Source: Linanthus parryae | Taxonomy: Eukaryota; Streptophyta; Magnoliopsida; Ericales; Polemoniaceae | Assembly (NCBI GenBank): GCA_023055425.1 | Contig: JALGPY010000009.1 | Coordinates: forward strand, 16,681,775 to 16,745,774 | Direction of reading: 5' to 3' | DNA: 64,000 nucleotides | Shown here: one piece after another, positions 8,107 through 18,911 of the stretch | How the letters are laid out: every line of letters starts with the position of its first letter | How positions within the stretch are numbered: position 1 is the stretch's first letter | The notes under the pieces: model-generated | Seen by the model: the letters and a program-made list of their open reading frames with translations, nothing else | What the model was told of the DNA's origin: nothing | Databases searched by the model: none | Made by a program: the position numbers and the translations under genes

Positions 8107-10706
8107 AGACCCCAAAAGGTAAGAGGTATATGCTTGTTATAATTGATGATTATTCTAGATTTAATTGGGTGATGTTTATTAGAGACAAAACTTAAGCTTT
8201 ATCTGAGTTTTCTAGATTGTGCAAAGAGCTTCAAACTTTGAAAAACTTACCTGTTGCATCCATTATAAGTGATCATGGTATAGAGTTTGATCAACTTGAC
8301 TTTGATCTGTTTTGTGCAAATCATGTCATTTCACACAACTTTTCTGCACCTAGAACTCCACAACAAAATAGAGTAGTTGAAAGGAAAAATAGGACACTTG
8401 AGGATATGTCCAGAACCATGCTTCTTGAAAGTAATTTGCCAAAGTTCTTATGGGCAGAAGCTGTTAATACTGCCAATTATGTGCTAAATAGATGATTGAT
8501 CAGACCTATTTTGAAAAAGACTCCCTATGAACTGTTTAAAGGGAGAAAGCCTACTGTTTCTTATTTCAAGCCATTTGGTTGTATCTGTTTTGTGCATAAT
8601 AATGGTAGAGACAATCTTGGTAAGTTTGATGCTAGAAGTGATGAAGGTGTATTTCTTGGATATTCTCAAACTAGCAAAGCATGTAGAGTTTATAATAGAA
8701 AAACCAAGATTGTGGAAGAGAGCATTTATGTAATTTTTGATGAAAGTACTAAGGATTATCTGAGTGAAAGTTTAGCAGATCTAGATTTGAATAAGCATGA
8801 ATCAGATGATGATGCTATGAAAGAAGACAAAGGCAAAACTAGTGTACAGAATCAACCAGTAAAATCTCAAGGCCTTGAACCTCCTGCTGAACCAAAATCT
8901 CAAAGCCTTGAGACAGAAGCTGAAACTTTCTATGATGCTCCCTCTACTGTTTCAATGACTCAAAGCCTTGAAGGAGAATACTCCTGGGTACCAAGAAAGA
9001 AGTTTAAGTACCTTGCAGACCATCCAGCTGACAACATTATATCAGATCCATCAACTGGAACACAGACAAGAGGACAGTTAAAGAACTTGTGTGCTTTTTG
9101 TGCATTTGTATCTTTGATTGAGCCTAAGAATACCAAGGAAGCTCTGGAAGATGCATAATGGATTATTGCAATGCAGAGTGAGCTGAATGAGTTTGAAAGG
9201 AACAAGGTTTGGAATCTGGTCCCCAGACCTAAAGAGAAGTCAGTTATTGGAACCAGATGGGTATTCAGAAAAAAGCTTGATGAGAATGGCAAAGTGTTAA
9301 GAAATAAAGCCAGACTGTTAGCTCAAGGATATAATCAGGAAGAAGGTATAGATTATGAGGAGACTTTTGCTCCTGTTGCCCTGTTAGAAGCTATTAGAAT
9401 ACTTCTTGCGTTTGCATCTCACAATCACATAAAGCTTTATCAAATGGATGTTAAATGTGCTTTTCTAAATGGATATTTACAAGAAGATGTTTTTGTAGCA
9501 CAACCTCCTGGTTTTGATGATGGAAATTTTCCTGATCATGTTTATAAACTGGATAAAGCTCTTTATGGTTTAAAACAAGCTCCAAGGGCTTGGTATGACA
9601 GACTTTCAAAATTTCTACTTGAAAACAATTTCAGAAGAGGCTTAGTTGACAAAACTCTTTTCAAAATTTTCCAACAAAGTGATATGTTAGTAGTTCAGAT
9701 TTATGTAGATGATATATTATTTGGTGCTACTAATGATGCTCTTTCAAAAGAGTTTTCTAGTCTGATGTGCAGGGAGTTTGAGATGAGCCTAATGGGTGAA
9801 CTAAATTTCTTTCTTGGACTTCATATATTACAAATGAAGAAAGGAATTTTTGTGTATCAAGAAAAATATACCAAGGACTTGTTGAATAAGTACAACATGT
9901 CACAGTCCAAGGTGCTTAAGACCCCTATGAGTTCATCACTCTCTTTAGACAAAGATTCAACTGGTAAGAGTGTGAATCAGAAGGAATACAGAGGTATGAT
10001 TGGTTCATTATTATATTTAACTGCTAGCAGACCTGACATTATGTTCAGTGTCTTTATGTGTGCTAGATTTCAAGCAGATCCTAAGGAAAGTCATCTAATT
10101 GCAGTTAAAAGTATTTTTAGATATTTGAATGGAACCAGAGACTTAGGGCTTTGGTATCCAAGAAGATCTAATTTTATGTTGAGTGGCTATTCAGATGCAG
10201 ATTTTGCAGGTTACAAAGTAGACAGGAAAAGTACTTCTGGATGCTGTCAATTTCTTGGATCTTCGTTGATCAGTTGGCATTCTAAAAAGAAAAATTCTGT
10301 AGCATTATCAACTGCAGAAGCTGAATATATTGTAGAAGGTGATTGTTGTTCACAAGTGTTATGGATTGCCCAGCAACTTAGAGATCTTGGCTACAACTTC
10401 AGAAATGTGCCAATTCATTGTGACAATACAAGTGCTATTTCAATCTCTAAGAATCCAGTTCAGCACTCAAGGACAAAGCACATAGATGTGAGACATCATT
10501 TCCTTAGAGATCATGCAGAACAAGGTGATGTTGTTTTGAATTTTATCTCTAATTCAATGCATATTGCTGATATTTTCACTAAACCTTTGCCAGATGATAG
10601 GTTTTCATCTCTAAGGCTTGAATTGGGGATGTTAAACAAGATGCATTGGTTTAGGGGGAGTATTAGTACCTATATGTGTATATGTGCTGGAATCTCAAAG
10701 CCTTGA
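8107..10706 (+). pseudogene. pol: copia pol remnant: integrase core, reverse transcriptase, RNase H
   Basis: Frame 8131-8492 carries the integrase core (IDDYSRF with its Asp, then SDHG and the PQQNRVVERKNRT segment with the catalytic Glu), broken by an in-frame TAA near 8192 and a TGA near 8492. Frame 8496-9158 continues into the acidic linker before RT. A TAA at 9156-9158 precedes the RT frame 9171-10706. RT shows ETFAPVA, the catalytic YVDDILFG box near 9700, and a copia RNase H with the SRPDIMFSV segment and the HCDNTSAI and RTKHIDVRHHF motifs. Three stops make it inactive as it stands, but there are few frameshifts, so decay is moderate. In SIRE-type elements this polyprotein is joined to gag, which is outside the window. 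Confidence 0.85.
8866..8971 (+). repeat. Three CTCAA(A/G)GCCTTGA palindromic motifs inside copia coding sequence
   Basis: Motifs lie at 8866-8878, 8899-8912 and 8959-8971. They encode repeated QGLE or QSLE peptides in the linker between integrase and RT. The same palindrome recurs in the non-coding parts of this element. Confidence 0.85.
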
Positions 10707-10786
10707 GATTATACTTTCTGAAGCCTTGAAAGTATAGCTCAAAGCTTTGAAGTTTCTCAAACTGTAGAAAATCTCAAGGCCTTGAG
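10694..10786 (+). promoter_or_regulatory. Palindrome cluster between copia pol and extra ORF
   Basis: CTCAAAGCCTTGAG lies at 10694-10707, CTCAAAGCTTTGA at 10738-10750 and CTCAAGGCCTTGAG at 10773-10786. A 9 bp perfect inverted repeat (TATACTTTC/GAAAGTATA) spans 10710-10736 around another GCCTTGAA core. Further copies follow the extra ORF at 12902-12913 and 12946-12958. Confidence 0.8.
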
Positions 10787-11042
10787 ATTGTTCTCTCCAG
10801 GTCTTGATAATATATGTAATTTTTTTAAAAAAATGGATCATCAAATATTATATCTTATCTTTTTAGATAACTGTATAATATTTGAATTACTCAGAGAATT
10901 TTCTAAAATATCCCAAAAAGATTTTTCAAGATTCTATTTTTGCATGTAGATATTGCAGAGTCCTTTTATGACTCATCCTTTTCAACCTACTTAAGCTGAA
11001 AGTCAGGGCTTTTTCTTCTCATTCTCTTCCAATTTTCTGCGA

Positions 11043-11079
<37 letters not shown>

Positions 11080-11119
11080 CTCTCAATGACATTCTCTTCT
11101 CAAAACCCTAAACCCTAAA
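10787..11119 (+). promoter_or_regulatory. Leader-like region before copia extra ORF, with CT tract and telobox
   Basis: The 330 bp after the palindromes hold a weak TATA-like TACTTAAG near 10988, pyrimidine-rich stretches, a (CT)n run at 11046-11074 and, touching the start codon, AAACCCTAAACCCTAAA, which is two telobox units. CT-rich patches and teloboxes are common around plant transcription starts and 5' leaders, so this may be a promoter and leader for a separate mRNA. That is inference. Confidence 0.5.
11046..11074. repeat. (CT)n microsatellite
   Basis: A run of about 14 CT dinucleotides lies in the presumed leader of the copia extra ORF. Confidence 0.95.
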
Positions 11120-12888
11120 ATGGAGCGCAAATCAGCCAGAATTCAGCAACAGGGGAAGCCCTCTGGCAGATCCAATAAGAGAGCAAACAAGAAGGAGAAG
11201 ATAGTGATTTCTGATTCAGATTCGGAAAATACTCAAAGCTTGCATGAGGATACCCCTCCTGCAAAGAACTCAAGGATAGAGAAGAGAGATGAAGGCTCAA
11301 GTGTTGATCCACAACAGGAGACTCAGGGTGGTGATCAACCTAGGTCCGAGAAGAAGAAAGGGGGATAAAAGAAAAAGTCTAATGAAGAGGAAAAAGGGAA
11401 ATCAACACAGGAGAGCCAGAAGAAACCAACTGAAGGAGTAGAAGAAAAGACCAAACCTTCTGAGAAGAGGACTAGGGTTAAGCAAGTTGCTTCTGCAACT
11501 AAGAAAGGATATCAAGGTAAGAATGTACTTCCAACTGAGTGGTTTGTTAGTTCTGAAGTTAGAACTGTTTGGATGCAAGGATATGCATCATCTAAAGTAG
11601 CTTTCTGTAGCATGATTTCTGATGAGTTGTTGGATAAACTGGACATAGAATGCATGAGAAAATTGAGGGAAACTGCTGTTTGGAAAGTTCTAAATCCTAG
11701 TTCAAAGGCTTATCACAGGTTAACTAGGTTATTTTATCTGAACTTGGTGTCTGAAGATGATGATAGAATGGTTTTATCTTCTAAAGTGGCTGGTGTGGAT
11801 TTGAGGTTAGATCATAGGACTTTTGCCAAAGTCTTGGGCATTCCTGAAAATACAATGTTGGAGATTATCCTGATAGGAAGGAGTGTTTGGATAAGGCAAA
11901 GGAAATGTTCTTTGTTGAAGGTGTTCCCTCTGGTCCAAAGCAGTTGACACACTCTGTGCTCAACTGTGAAGCCAAGATTTTGTTTACTATTCTGATGAGG
12001 AGTGTAGTTCCCAGGGAGAACTCAAGAGAGTTCATAACTGATAAAGTTCTGATTTTGATGTATCTGATATCTCAAGGGTTTGAGATAGATTTGCCAACAG
12101 TTGTTATGGAGCATATGATTTATTGTGCAACCATGACTAGAAACCATCCTCTTCCATATGCCAACCTGTTACCTCTTTTCTTTGAATATTTTGATGTGCC
12201 TGTGGAAGGAGAAGAAAAGATTACTGGAGGTTTTGGGTTGATAGATGAGACTGCACTTCAGAGGATTGGGGTAGTTCAGACTGGGAAAGGGCATTGGAAA
12301 TTTTATTCTGATTTGTCAAAGGAAGAACATGCTCAGAAGGAGTTTGTGAAGCCTAAGGAGAGTGCATCTGGGAAAGGACATGCCAATGAGGATTACTCTC
12401 TGCTGGTTGAGAAGTTAGAAGATCAGCAGGTTGAGATTTAAGATCTCAGACAAAGGTTGTTTGACCTGTCAACTGAATTTAACCAGTTCAAGGGCTTGAT
12501 GAATACTATGAATGGGAAGTTGGATGTTGTCATCAAGGGCTTGAATCTGGAAAATATACCTTCTGCTACTAGTCATGACACCAGTGTGGATTCAGAAGAG
12601 AAGCTGGGAGATTTTCTGAAGAAGAAGAAGAAGCCAATCCCAGTGGTGCTAGCTTCAAAAGACCTGTTTGAACAAACTGCTGAAGAAGATGCTGGTGAAG
12701 ACACAGGTGTTGATGCAGCTACAGAGGTAGATTCAGTACAGGCTAAGAAGAAAGTGGATGAGATAATCCAAGAAGTGGTTGCTGAAGTTGAAGCTGAAAA
12801 AGAAGGTAATCAGTCTGCAGAAGATGCTGCAAGTGAGGAAGAAATTGGAGAAGGCTCAGAGAAAGGCCAGACATCAAAGAAGAAGTGA
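11120..12888 (+). pseudogene. Extra (env-like position) ORF of the copia element, broken
   Basis: The ATG at 11120 follows the telobox. The first part is basic and Ser/Lys-rich (IVISDSDSE). The middle (about 11520-12300) is a compact domain with the words CEAKILFTILMRS and VLILMYLISQGFEIDLP, which I associate with the plant transposon protein domain found in extra ORFs of plant retrotransposons (accession not checked). The tail (12457-12888) is an acidic Glu-rich coiled-coil-like region ending in lysines. Defects are a TAA at 11366-11368, a one-base slip between about 11865 and 11887, and a TAA at 12439-12441. Repaired length would be about 590 codons. No signal peptide or clear membrane segment is visible, so the env label is positional only. 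Confidence 0.65.
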
Positions 12889-12999
12889 AGATCAGAGACT
12901 GCCAAAGCCTTGACCTTCTATCTCATTCTCTTCTATCTTTTCTGTCTCAAGGCCTTGACTTTTTCGCTAGTTTTTGTTATAAGTTTATTTTCAAACTCT
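12889..12999 (+). other. Copia 3' tail with two more palindromes, junction to LINE
   Basis: This is short non-coding sequence with CTCAAGGCCTTGA-type motifs at 12902-12913 and 12946-12958. Minus-strand LINE coding similarity appears to start somewhere after about 12985, so the exact junction is unclear. There is no LTR start or TSD that I can point to. Confidence 0.45.
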
Positions 13000-13937
13000 G
13001 AGTAATGATCCTACAGTAGATTTTCTGCTGAATAAGAGTGAAAAGGAGAAGAGATTATTATTTTCTGCTGAAAGAGCTTCTTTGCTAGGAGAGGGTTCTG
13101 AGTAGATTTTCTGGAAGTGGAGAAGGAAATTCTGCATAATGTCCTCCAAATCAGTTACATTACTTCCATTAGGAAGTTGGAGAGTCCAAACTGTATTTAA
13201 ACTTTTTTTAATTTTGGTGTAAGTATGAAAAAACTTTGTGTTATTGTTTCCCTCCTCTAGCCAATTACATCTGGCTCTATGTGCCCATAAAATCTCCTCT
13301 TGAATAAGAAGATCTTGCTACTGTCTATGATAGGAGGTGAAGTGATAGGCAGCACTAGGATCAGGAAGAAGATTCTGATAGAAAGCAATTTGTTGCTTGG
13401 TAAAGTTAATTTTATTAGAAAGGGATGGTCTAGCTGTGGCCCAAGTTCTAAAAGATTTTAAGGTGATAGAAAGCAGTTTAGAAACTCTATAGCAAGGGGA
13501 TCCCCTAATAGGAAGTCTCCAAATAAAATCAAGTAATTCCTTAGAGGCAGGAACATTAAGCCACCATACCTCAAATCTTCTAGGGGGAACACGGGGAATG
13601 TTAGGACTAATAAGTTTTGAATCCATAAGGGAATGATCAGAGACACCTATACCAAGATTATGCCGAGTTGGAGAAGGAAAAAGATTTAGAAAACTAGCAT
13701 CGCACCATGCTCTATCAAGCCTTTCAAAGGTGGGGTTAGTATTAGATCTATTATTACTCCAGGTTAACCATGGACCAATATTATTAACTTCAAATAAACC
13801 CCAATTTTTAAGGTAGTTTGAAAGAGTGTTTGCACCCCTAATGTTGGAAGTACATGGTCCAAATTTATCATGATGAAACAAGACTTGATTAAAATCACCT
13901 ATGAGAATAAGTGGGCTATGAAGAGGTAAGATAGAAT
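13000..13937 (-). pseudogene. LINE (L1-type) ORF2 fragment: second half of endonuclease plus linker toward RT
   Basis: On the minus strand it starts exactly where 48079 leaves off. It shows ILIGDFNQ (endonuclease Asp-Asn), LDRAWC and SDHSL (the catalytic His), then the linker that leads toward RT. RT itself is absent, because the fragment is cut at its 3' side near the copia junction. Losing the 3' end is unusual, since LINE copies are normally short at the 5' end. A stop interrupts it at 13318. The 312-codon ORF that runs on to 14256 is a chimera whose first part is LTR sequence of element E. Confidence 0.8.
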
Positions 13938-13942
13938 TAAAT
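13938..13942. repeat. Target-site duplication of element E, left copy (taaat)
   Basis: taaat directly precedes the TG of the LTR at 13943 and is repeated at 48074-48078 after the CA at 48073. Removing 13943-48078 rejoins the LINE endonuclease coding sequence in frame. Confidence 0.92.
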
Positions 13943-14882
13943 TGTAACACCCCCAAATGGCCCAAGTCGGAAGCCCGGGGATGCCACTCCGCACCCGAGA
14001 TTAAACCCGGATACAAGGAGAATTTATAACAGAAAATCCAAACCAAATCCTTAAAATAAATAATTAAAACTTTGAAACTTGTCTCGCCACAAACATGGGC
14101 ATTATTCCAATCTAGAGATTCTCTAAGTCTAACTGAAGTTGTAACAAAAATGTGATCTACTAAACTTTTCATATGTATGTTGAGTCGCGCTCCCGTTACT
14201 CCAAGCTTCCACCTAAACCAGTGGTGCAGAAATAAAAAGAAACACCACAGTTTCAAAAGTCAGCGGAAAATACTAAGTAAGAAACACCCAGACATGTAAA
14301 CAGATTATGAAGCAGTTTAAAAATGACACATGAGTTTGAAGAGTAAATAATTCGAGTAAGAGTATAAATATGAAATTAGAGTTTTTCCTTTTTTCATTTC
14401 TCGTGGGGAAACATTCCCAAACTCTTCCTCATTTGTCCAATCGGGACTTTCAATTCTCAATCATAAAGTTCCATCATTCTGAAAACATATATTACCATGT
14501 TTACACGGGGAGAAACCAAGTCACACAACGAGGTGCGAACTAATACCACACTCACAAGACCATAAGTGTCGACACCCCCCTAAGACTTCATGCGGTATGA
14601 GGAGTAAGTACGAGGAGCAACCCGAGGCTTGTGGCGGCCGAGCAACCAAATAAAAGTGGGTTGAATGAACGTAGTCACAATAATCGATCCCATAATAATA
14701 AAGTGTTCCCCGGTACAACTCTTTCACTTTACGTTATTATGTCTTATTAATGATGTGATAGTTGTGATAGAATCACCTTTATAAAATCAGTAAGCTTTCT
14801 CAAATAAACAGTTCAAGTAGATATTCAAATTTTGAGACAATAAATCACAAAAGTAGTTTAGACACGAAATAAGGTATGGGCC
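13943..14882 (-). repeat. Element E 3' LTR, segment 1
   Basis: It begins TGTAACACCCCC and aligns with 45927-46866. It is cut at 14882 by insertion of element B and resumes at 39334. ORFs here are LTR sequence only. Confidence 0.9.
14878..14882. repeat. Target-site duplication of element B, left copy (gggcc)
   Basis: gggcc lies before the TG at 14883, and the right copy at 39329-39333 reads gggcg. The intact locus in E's other LTR (46865 onward) reads gggcg, so the left copy carries one later mutation. Confidence 0.8.
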
Positions 14883-15636
14883 TGATCCGCAAACTAATGT
14901 GCTACTCGCAAGTATACGAATCGAGTAATACCGAGTGTATTTTAACTCGGGTGATCGTTCTCACGAGGACTATTTTGAGTTTTTCAAGCAATCAGTTTTA
15001 ACTTGCAGAGTGTAAAAGGAGGAGTAGTTTAAGAGTGTGATTAACTATGAACTAAAAATAAACAAATAAAACATAAATATTTTTGTGAGGATTTTCTGAA
15101 AATCTTGAAAGTTGTAAATCTAGGGTTTGAAATACTAGGTCCCAGGATCCCCTAGGGTCTCTACAGATTTTCGTTCTCTGTTTGGTATGAAAACACACAG
15201 CAGTTTTAATTATCTGTGTCACGTACCGGTTGTGCAGTAACCTTTCAGATCCTGCACGCTATCACGATCCTGCAGACTGTCGGATTCCTGTTAAGCTTCC
15301 TAAGTCTGTAGTCTCGTTCTACGGCTGCTAGGGTTTCTAACCTGTCCTGATGGCCCGGGTCAGATTCTATAACAGTTGGTCTCAACGTCTAGCTAGCCCT
15401 ATCTCCCTTTCTCTGGTCGGTCCATCGCGGTAAGTTACTAAATCCTGTCTTTTCTTCCTAACCCTAACCCGAAGTTTTCACCTACAGGCTCGGGTCTGTA
15501 GCAATTCTGGTTCGCGACTCCGATCATGCATAAATGATAATAATCCAAGACAGAATAACTGATAAATACTGCTGAATTAATATAACGTAATCATGAATTC
15601 AATACCGAAACATAGAACAATCTCTGGATACGAAAC

Positions 15637-15659
15637 CCTAGGTTCACCGAGAACCTAGG
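15637..15659 (-). promoter_or_regulatory. 9 bp leader hairpin, B 3' LTR copy
   Basis: It has the same CCTAGGTTC/GAACCTAGG arms and ACCGA loop as at 6742-6764. Confidence 0.7.
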
Positions 15660-15830
15660 TAAAAAGTTTAGCTACTACGTGACATAATTAAATAACAAAG
15701 TTCCTGAAATAAAAGAGATAATTGAGATCAAACGAGTATGCTGAAATCTGGATCTGTGCTTCCGTGCTCTCCGAGGGTGCTCTGAAATCTCCTTGGATGT
15801 GTTGTGTCAAAAACGAGCTCTCGAAGTTTC

Positions 15831-15838
15831 TTTATATA
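15831..15838 (-). promoter_or_regulatory. Probable TATA box, B 3' LTR
   Basis: The minus strand reads TTATATAAAG. It lies 78 bp downstream of the repeat cluster at 15917 in element orientation. Confidence 0.55.
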
Positions 15839-15916
15839 ATGCTTGAGAAGCTTCCGGAAAACTGCTCGAAATTACGAAACTGCCACTGGCCAAAACCACA
15901 TCGGAAAACGTGCTAT

Positions 15917-16076
15917 CTGCGTGGCTAATATTCTGGCTGCGTCGCTAATATTTAGCAACGCAGAAAGAGACTATGTTCAGCACCAAAATCTCTCTCTAAC
16001 TCCCCTGGCTGCGTAGCTAATACCTAGGCTGCGCCGCTAATTTTCTGGCTGCATCGCTAATATTTAGCCTCGCAGA
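15917..16076 (-). promoter_or_regulatory. Promoter-proximal cluster of TGCGTnGCTAAT inverted repeats, B 3' LTR
   Basis: At least five half-sites of the form CTGCGTnGCTAAT are present. Some are paired with their complement TTAGCnACGCAG to make imperfect 27 bp palindromes with a 3 bp centre (15937-15963, 16049-16075). The equivalent cluster is at 38403-38582 in the other LTR, and single-orientation copies lie at 21881-22082. Confidence 0.8.
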
Positions 16077-16887
16077 CAGGGACTTCGACTGCCTTGTTCT
16101 GCTTCTTCAGCCTCCTCGGGTCCTCCTCCTGCATATCTTCTTCTAGTCCTAGCAAACTGGTGACTGAATCGGGGCGCCAAAATCCAAACTCTACTTCCGA
16201 AAACCCGGGCCCTGTGCCAAATGACCAAAATACCCCTGGATCAGAACTGTCCCGGAAAATTGTCACAATCATGAAATAGTTGCTCCGACTCCGGACACCG
16301 TGAACCAAGACTCCTTACTTGAGCGTAGCCTGTCAGAGACCCCCACTTGACGGGAGTCGGTTTTTCGGCCTGACTCCGTTTCAGCATTATAACCTATTTT
16401 CGGAAAGCCCTTAACGTCTCCGTTCTTCTGCCCCTGGTTTCACTTCGAAATTCCAAGTCGTGCTCAAGATATTGCCAACCGAGCGCATCCCGGTCATTCT
16501 CGGTTTTGGCGTTTTCAGCTTCCTCGGTCAGTTTTCAATACCCGTTTTTCCTCCAGTCTTTGCGTTTTACTTTCCGCTCTCCCTTGTACCAGTCTCGGTC
16601 AAGTCCTGCCCTGAACTTTTTATGCACGTTTCCCGAGGCAAACCTGATTCTGTCTCAGCACGCATCCCAATGCACTTTCCCGAACCTGTTCCTGTAAAGA
16701 CAACATGAACAAACCCCCGTTCATATCCAATAAAAGTATGAAACATGCAGAAATTTATGAAGAGTTAATAAACATCTCGTTCCTAAAACTGAGGCTTTTC
16801 GAGGGTAAATTATGGCTGAAACAAAATTTTCCGACACAATGGCACGCTAAATCAGGCTAAATGATAACCCCTATTTGGGCGTTATCA

Positions 16888-16903
16888 AATACCCTCGCAC
16901 TAA
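16888..16903 (-). other. Element B polypurine tract
   Basis: The minus strand reads TTAGTGCGAGGGTATT directly before the 3' LTR, like the tract of element A but with one C in the G run. Confidence 0.7.
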
Positions 16904-18693
16904 ACATTGCTCGTCCCGAGCAACCCTCTTGCATACTGTCTCGATAACATACAACTCTGTCTTACAACGACCCTGCTTTTGCATACACTACCTTTGCATC
17001 ACCTCATTGCATTCTCTTCCGACTGAACATTACAACCAGACAACTCGATAGAAATACCGACTCAGAACAGAATATACACTGAATCGATAGACAAAGACTC
17101 AAAACGTACGTAAGACAACATTATTTTTAGCGAGATTGGGCAATCTCCAAAACGTAACCGGTGTGTCCTTAATACCTCACCCTTTTTCAGAAAGTACTTC
17201 CCTGCAATCTATCGGTAAGTCTGAACAGATTTCTTTAGTGGATTAAAGCACTGGCTCCAAGTACTGTTACTTTTGCTATCAACCTGAGCAAATCCCTAGT
17301 TAGCCTACCATCCGAGTTATTTCGAATCAAGGTTCTAAGTTTAACAGGTAGGTTATATATAAATATGTCATGGTAAGACACAATCCTACTTGTTATGACA
17401 ATCTAACAATTTCCCAAACTCACACCCCTCACCGAGATCCGGAAAAACTGACCGAAACACCTACGTTCCTGGTTTCTCAATCTCCCTAGCCCCCGGTATG
17501 TCTTCGCCGTACTTGCGGCCACAAATGTGAAGCGGTGTAAATGTCTCGAAAATTGCGCTACCAACTCAACTTTTAGACTAAATAACATAAATAATTGAAA
17601 AACTGTAAACTAGAACATTGATTTTTTCGTTTTTTTTTTTCTTTTTTTTTCCTTTTCTCTCATTTTTTCTTTTTTTTTTCTTTTTCTTTTCCGTTTTGTT
17701 TTGTTTTGTTTTTTTTTTGTGTTTTTTGTTTTTTTTATATATACATAAACAAATACAAGAATGATAATAACCAAAACTAGCTAAAGCTGAGTGGGTAGAA
17801 ATAAAATGCTGTCATGGGGTACGAAAAAATGTCCTCATGTGAAGTACCCCACACTAATCCTGAAGCGCTGATCCTATAGTCGAAATGATACTGTGCAGCC
17901 CCAACGAACCTCCTCATTACCAAAGATGTAGAAAAACGGCACGACCACCTATTGACCCCACAACCCCCGGAACCCAGTTTGTGCGGAAAGATATCTCGCA
18001 CGCGACTAACTCCACATGTGGTCACTATGTAATGCAGTGATCCACCTCCGCAAGTTAATGCAGTCGCCACTAACTCACCCTGTCATTCCCTCGAAAAACG
18101 TGTCAATGTCAAAATTGTCCAAAACTGATATGTCATGAAGCTCTCCCATCTAAAACCCTCCCTAACTCACTCCCTCTGTCATAACGCGTAGAATAGTCAA
18201 CTAACGACTGATGAATGTCTAAAAGAAGGCTTCCTTGGCTACAGTGGCTATGAATAAAAAAGGGGTAAATGGCTTCAAACGGGTTTACTAATTGGACCTA
18301 GGGGTAAGAAACAGGACGTGAGGTCCCTTGATAGCCAATCACTCCACCGAAAGATGCGATGACCGTGACGGCGCCCGTGGGCAGGTTGTCGACTACTTAG
18401 ATGACGACGGTGTAGAAACTAGTCGGATCCTTAGCTCAGGTGATAACTACTCGTGGATTCCAAGTTACACTGGCTCTCACCTATCTACTATACCTCGGTG
18501 CACGTTTTTCTTTTCAGTCAAAGGACTGTCCTCGATTTCTCTCCAGTTTCTGTTATCTCGATTGCCCTTTCTCAAAATTTTCCGATTTTTAATTTTTAGA
18601 ATTTTTCGGATTTTTTTGTTCTAATATATACAATGCAAGGCCAGAACGTTGTGGTGGGTTGACTCAAACAACGAAAATATGCAGACTAAAAAA

Positions 18694-18724
<31 letters not shown>

Positions 18725-18911
18725 AAACTGCAAATAAATACGAATAAACGTGCAGACCGGGTTAATGCAGACACGACTCCCACCCCCACACTAAGGGATG
18801 GCATGTCCTCATGACATGGAATAATCTGGTACATAAGGCGGGTTCGACCCGGCCTCGGACGAACCGGACACTGTGCTCAGTGAGCTGCTGGTGGACCGGA
18901 ACTTCGGGCTG
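16904..18911 (-). other. Element B 3' non-coding region
   Basis: About 2 kb lie between the end of the extra ORF and the purine tract. The region has broken T tracts at 17620-17740 and an (AAAT)n microsatellite near 18691-18726, and aligns in patches with element A 347-2030. No gene is supported. Confidence 0.65.
18691..18726. repeat. (AAAT)n microsatellite
   Basis: About nine tandem AAAT units lie in the 3' non-coding region of element B. Confidence 0.9.

Larger units (their letters stand above)
8107..12980 (+). mobile_element. Ty1/copia element, SIRE/Maximus-like, 3' half, degraded
   Basis: The domain order integrase, RT, RNase H is that of Ty1/copia. The long extra ORF after pol and the pol wording (WIIAMQ near the RT start, FRGS near the end) recall the SIRE/Maximus lineage. 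Its left end was cut by insertion of element A within integrase. No copia LTR or primer site is in the window. The right end merges with LINE sequence somewhere between about 12960 and 13137, without a recognisable LTR. Confidence 0.75.
14883..16887 (-). repeat. Element B 3' LTR (2005 bp)
   Basis: The termini are TG and CA. It pairs with 37372-39328. In element order it has a terminal TGATAACGCCC hairpin start at 16887, the TGCGTCGCTAAT-type cluster 16076-15917, a TATA-like box 15838-15831 and the 9 bp hairpin 15659-15637. It is related to the LTR of element A, but the promoter-proximal repeats have an entirely different sequence. Confidence 0.9.

Noticed and set aside
10640..10665. Polypurine tract of the copia element at ttagggggagta
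   Set aside because: No LTR follows, and the extra ORF continues the element for more than 2 kb.
13318..14256. A single 312-codon minus-strand gene
   Set aside because: Its first third is LTR sequence of element E. Only the part below 13938 is LINE endonuclease.
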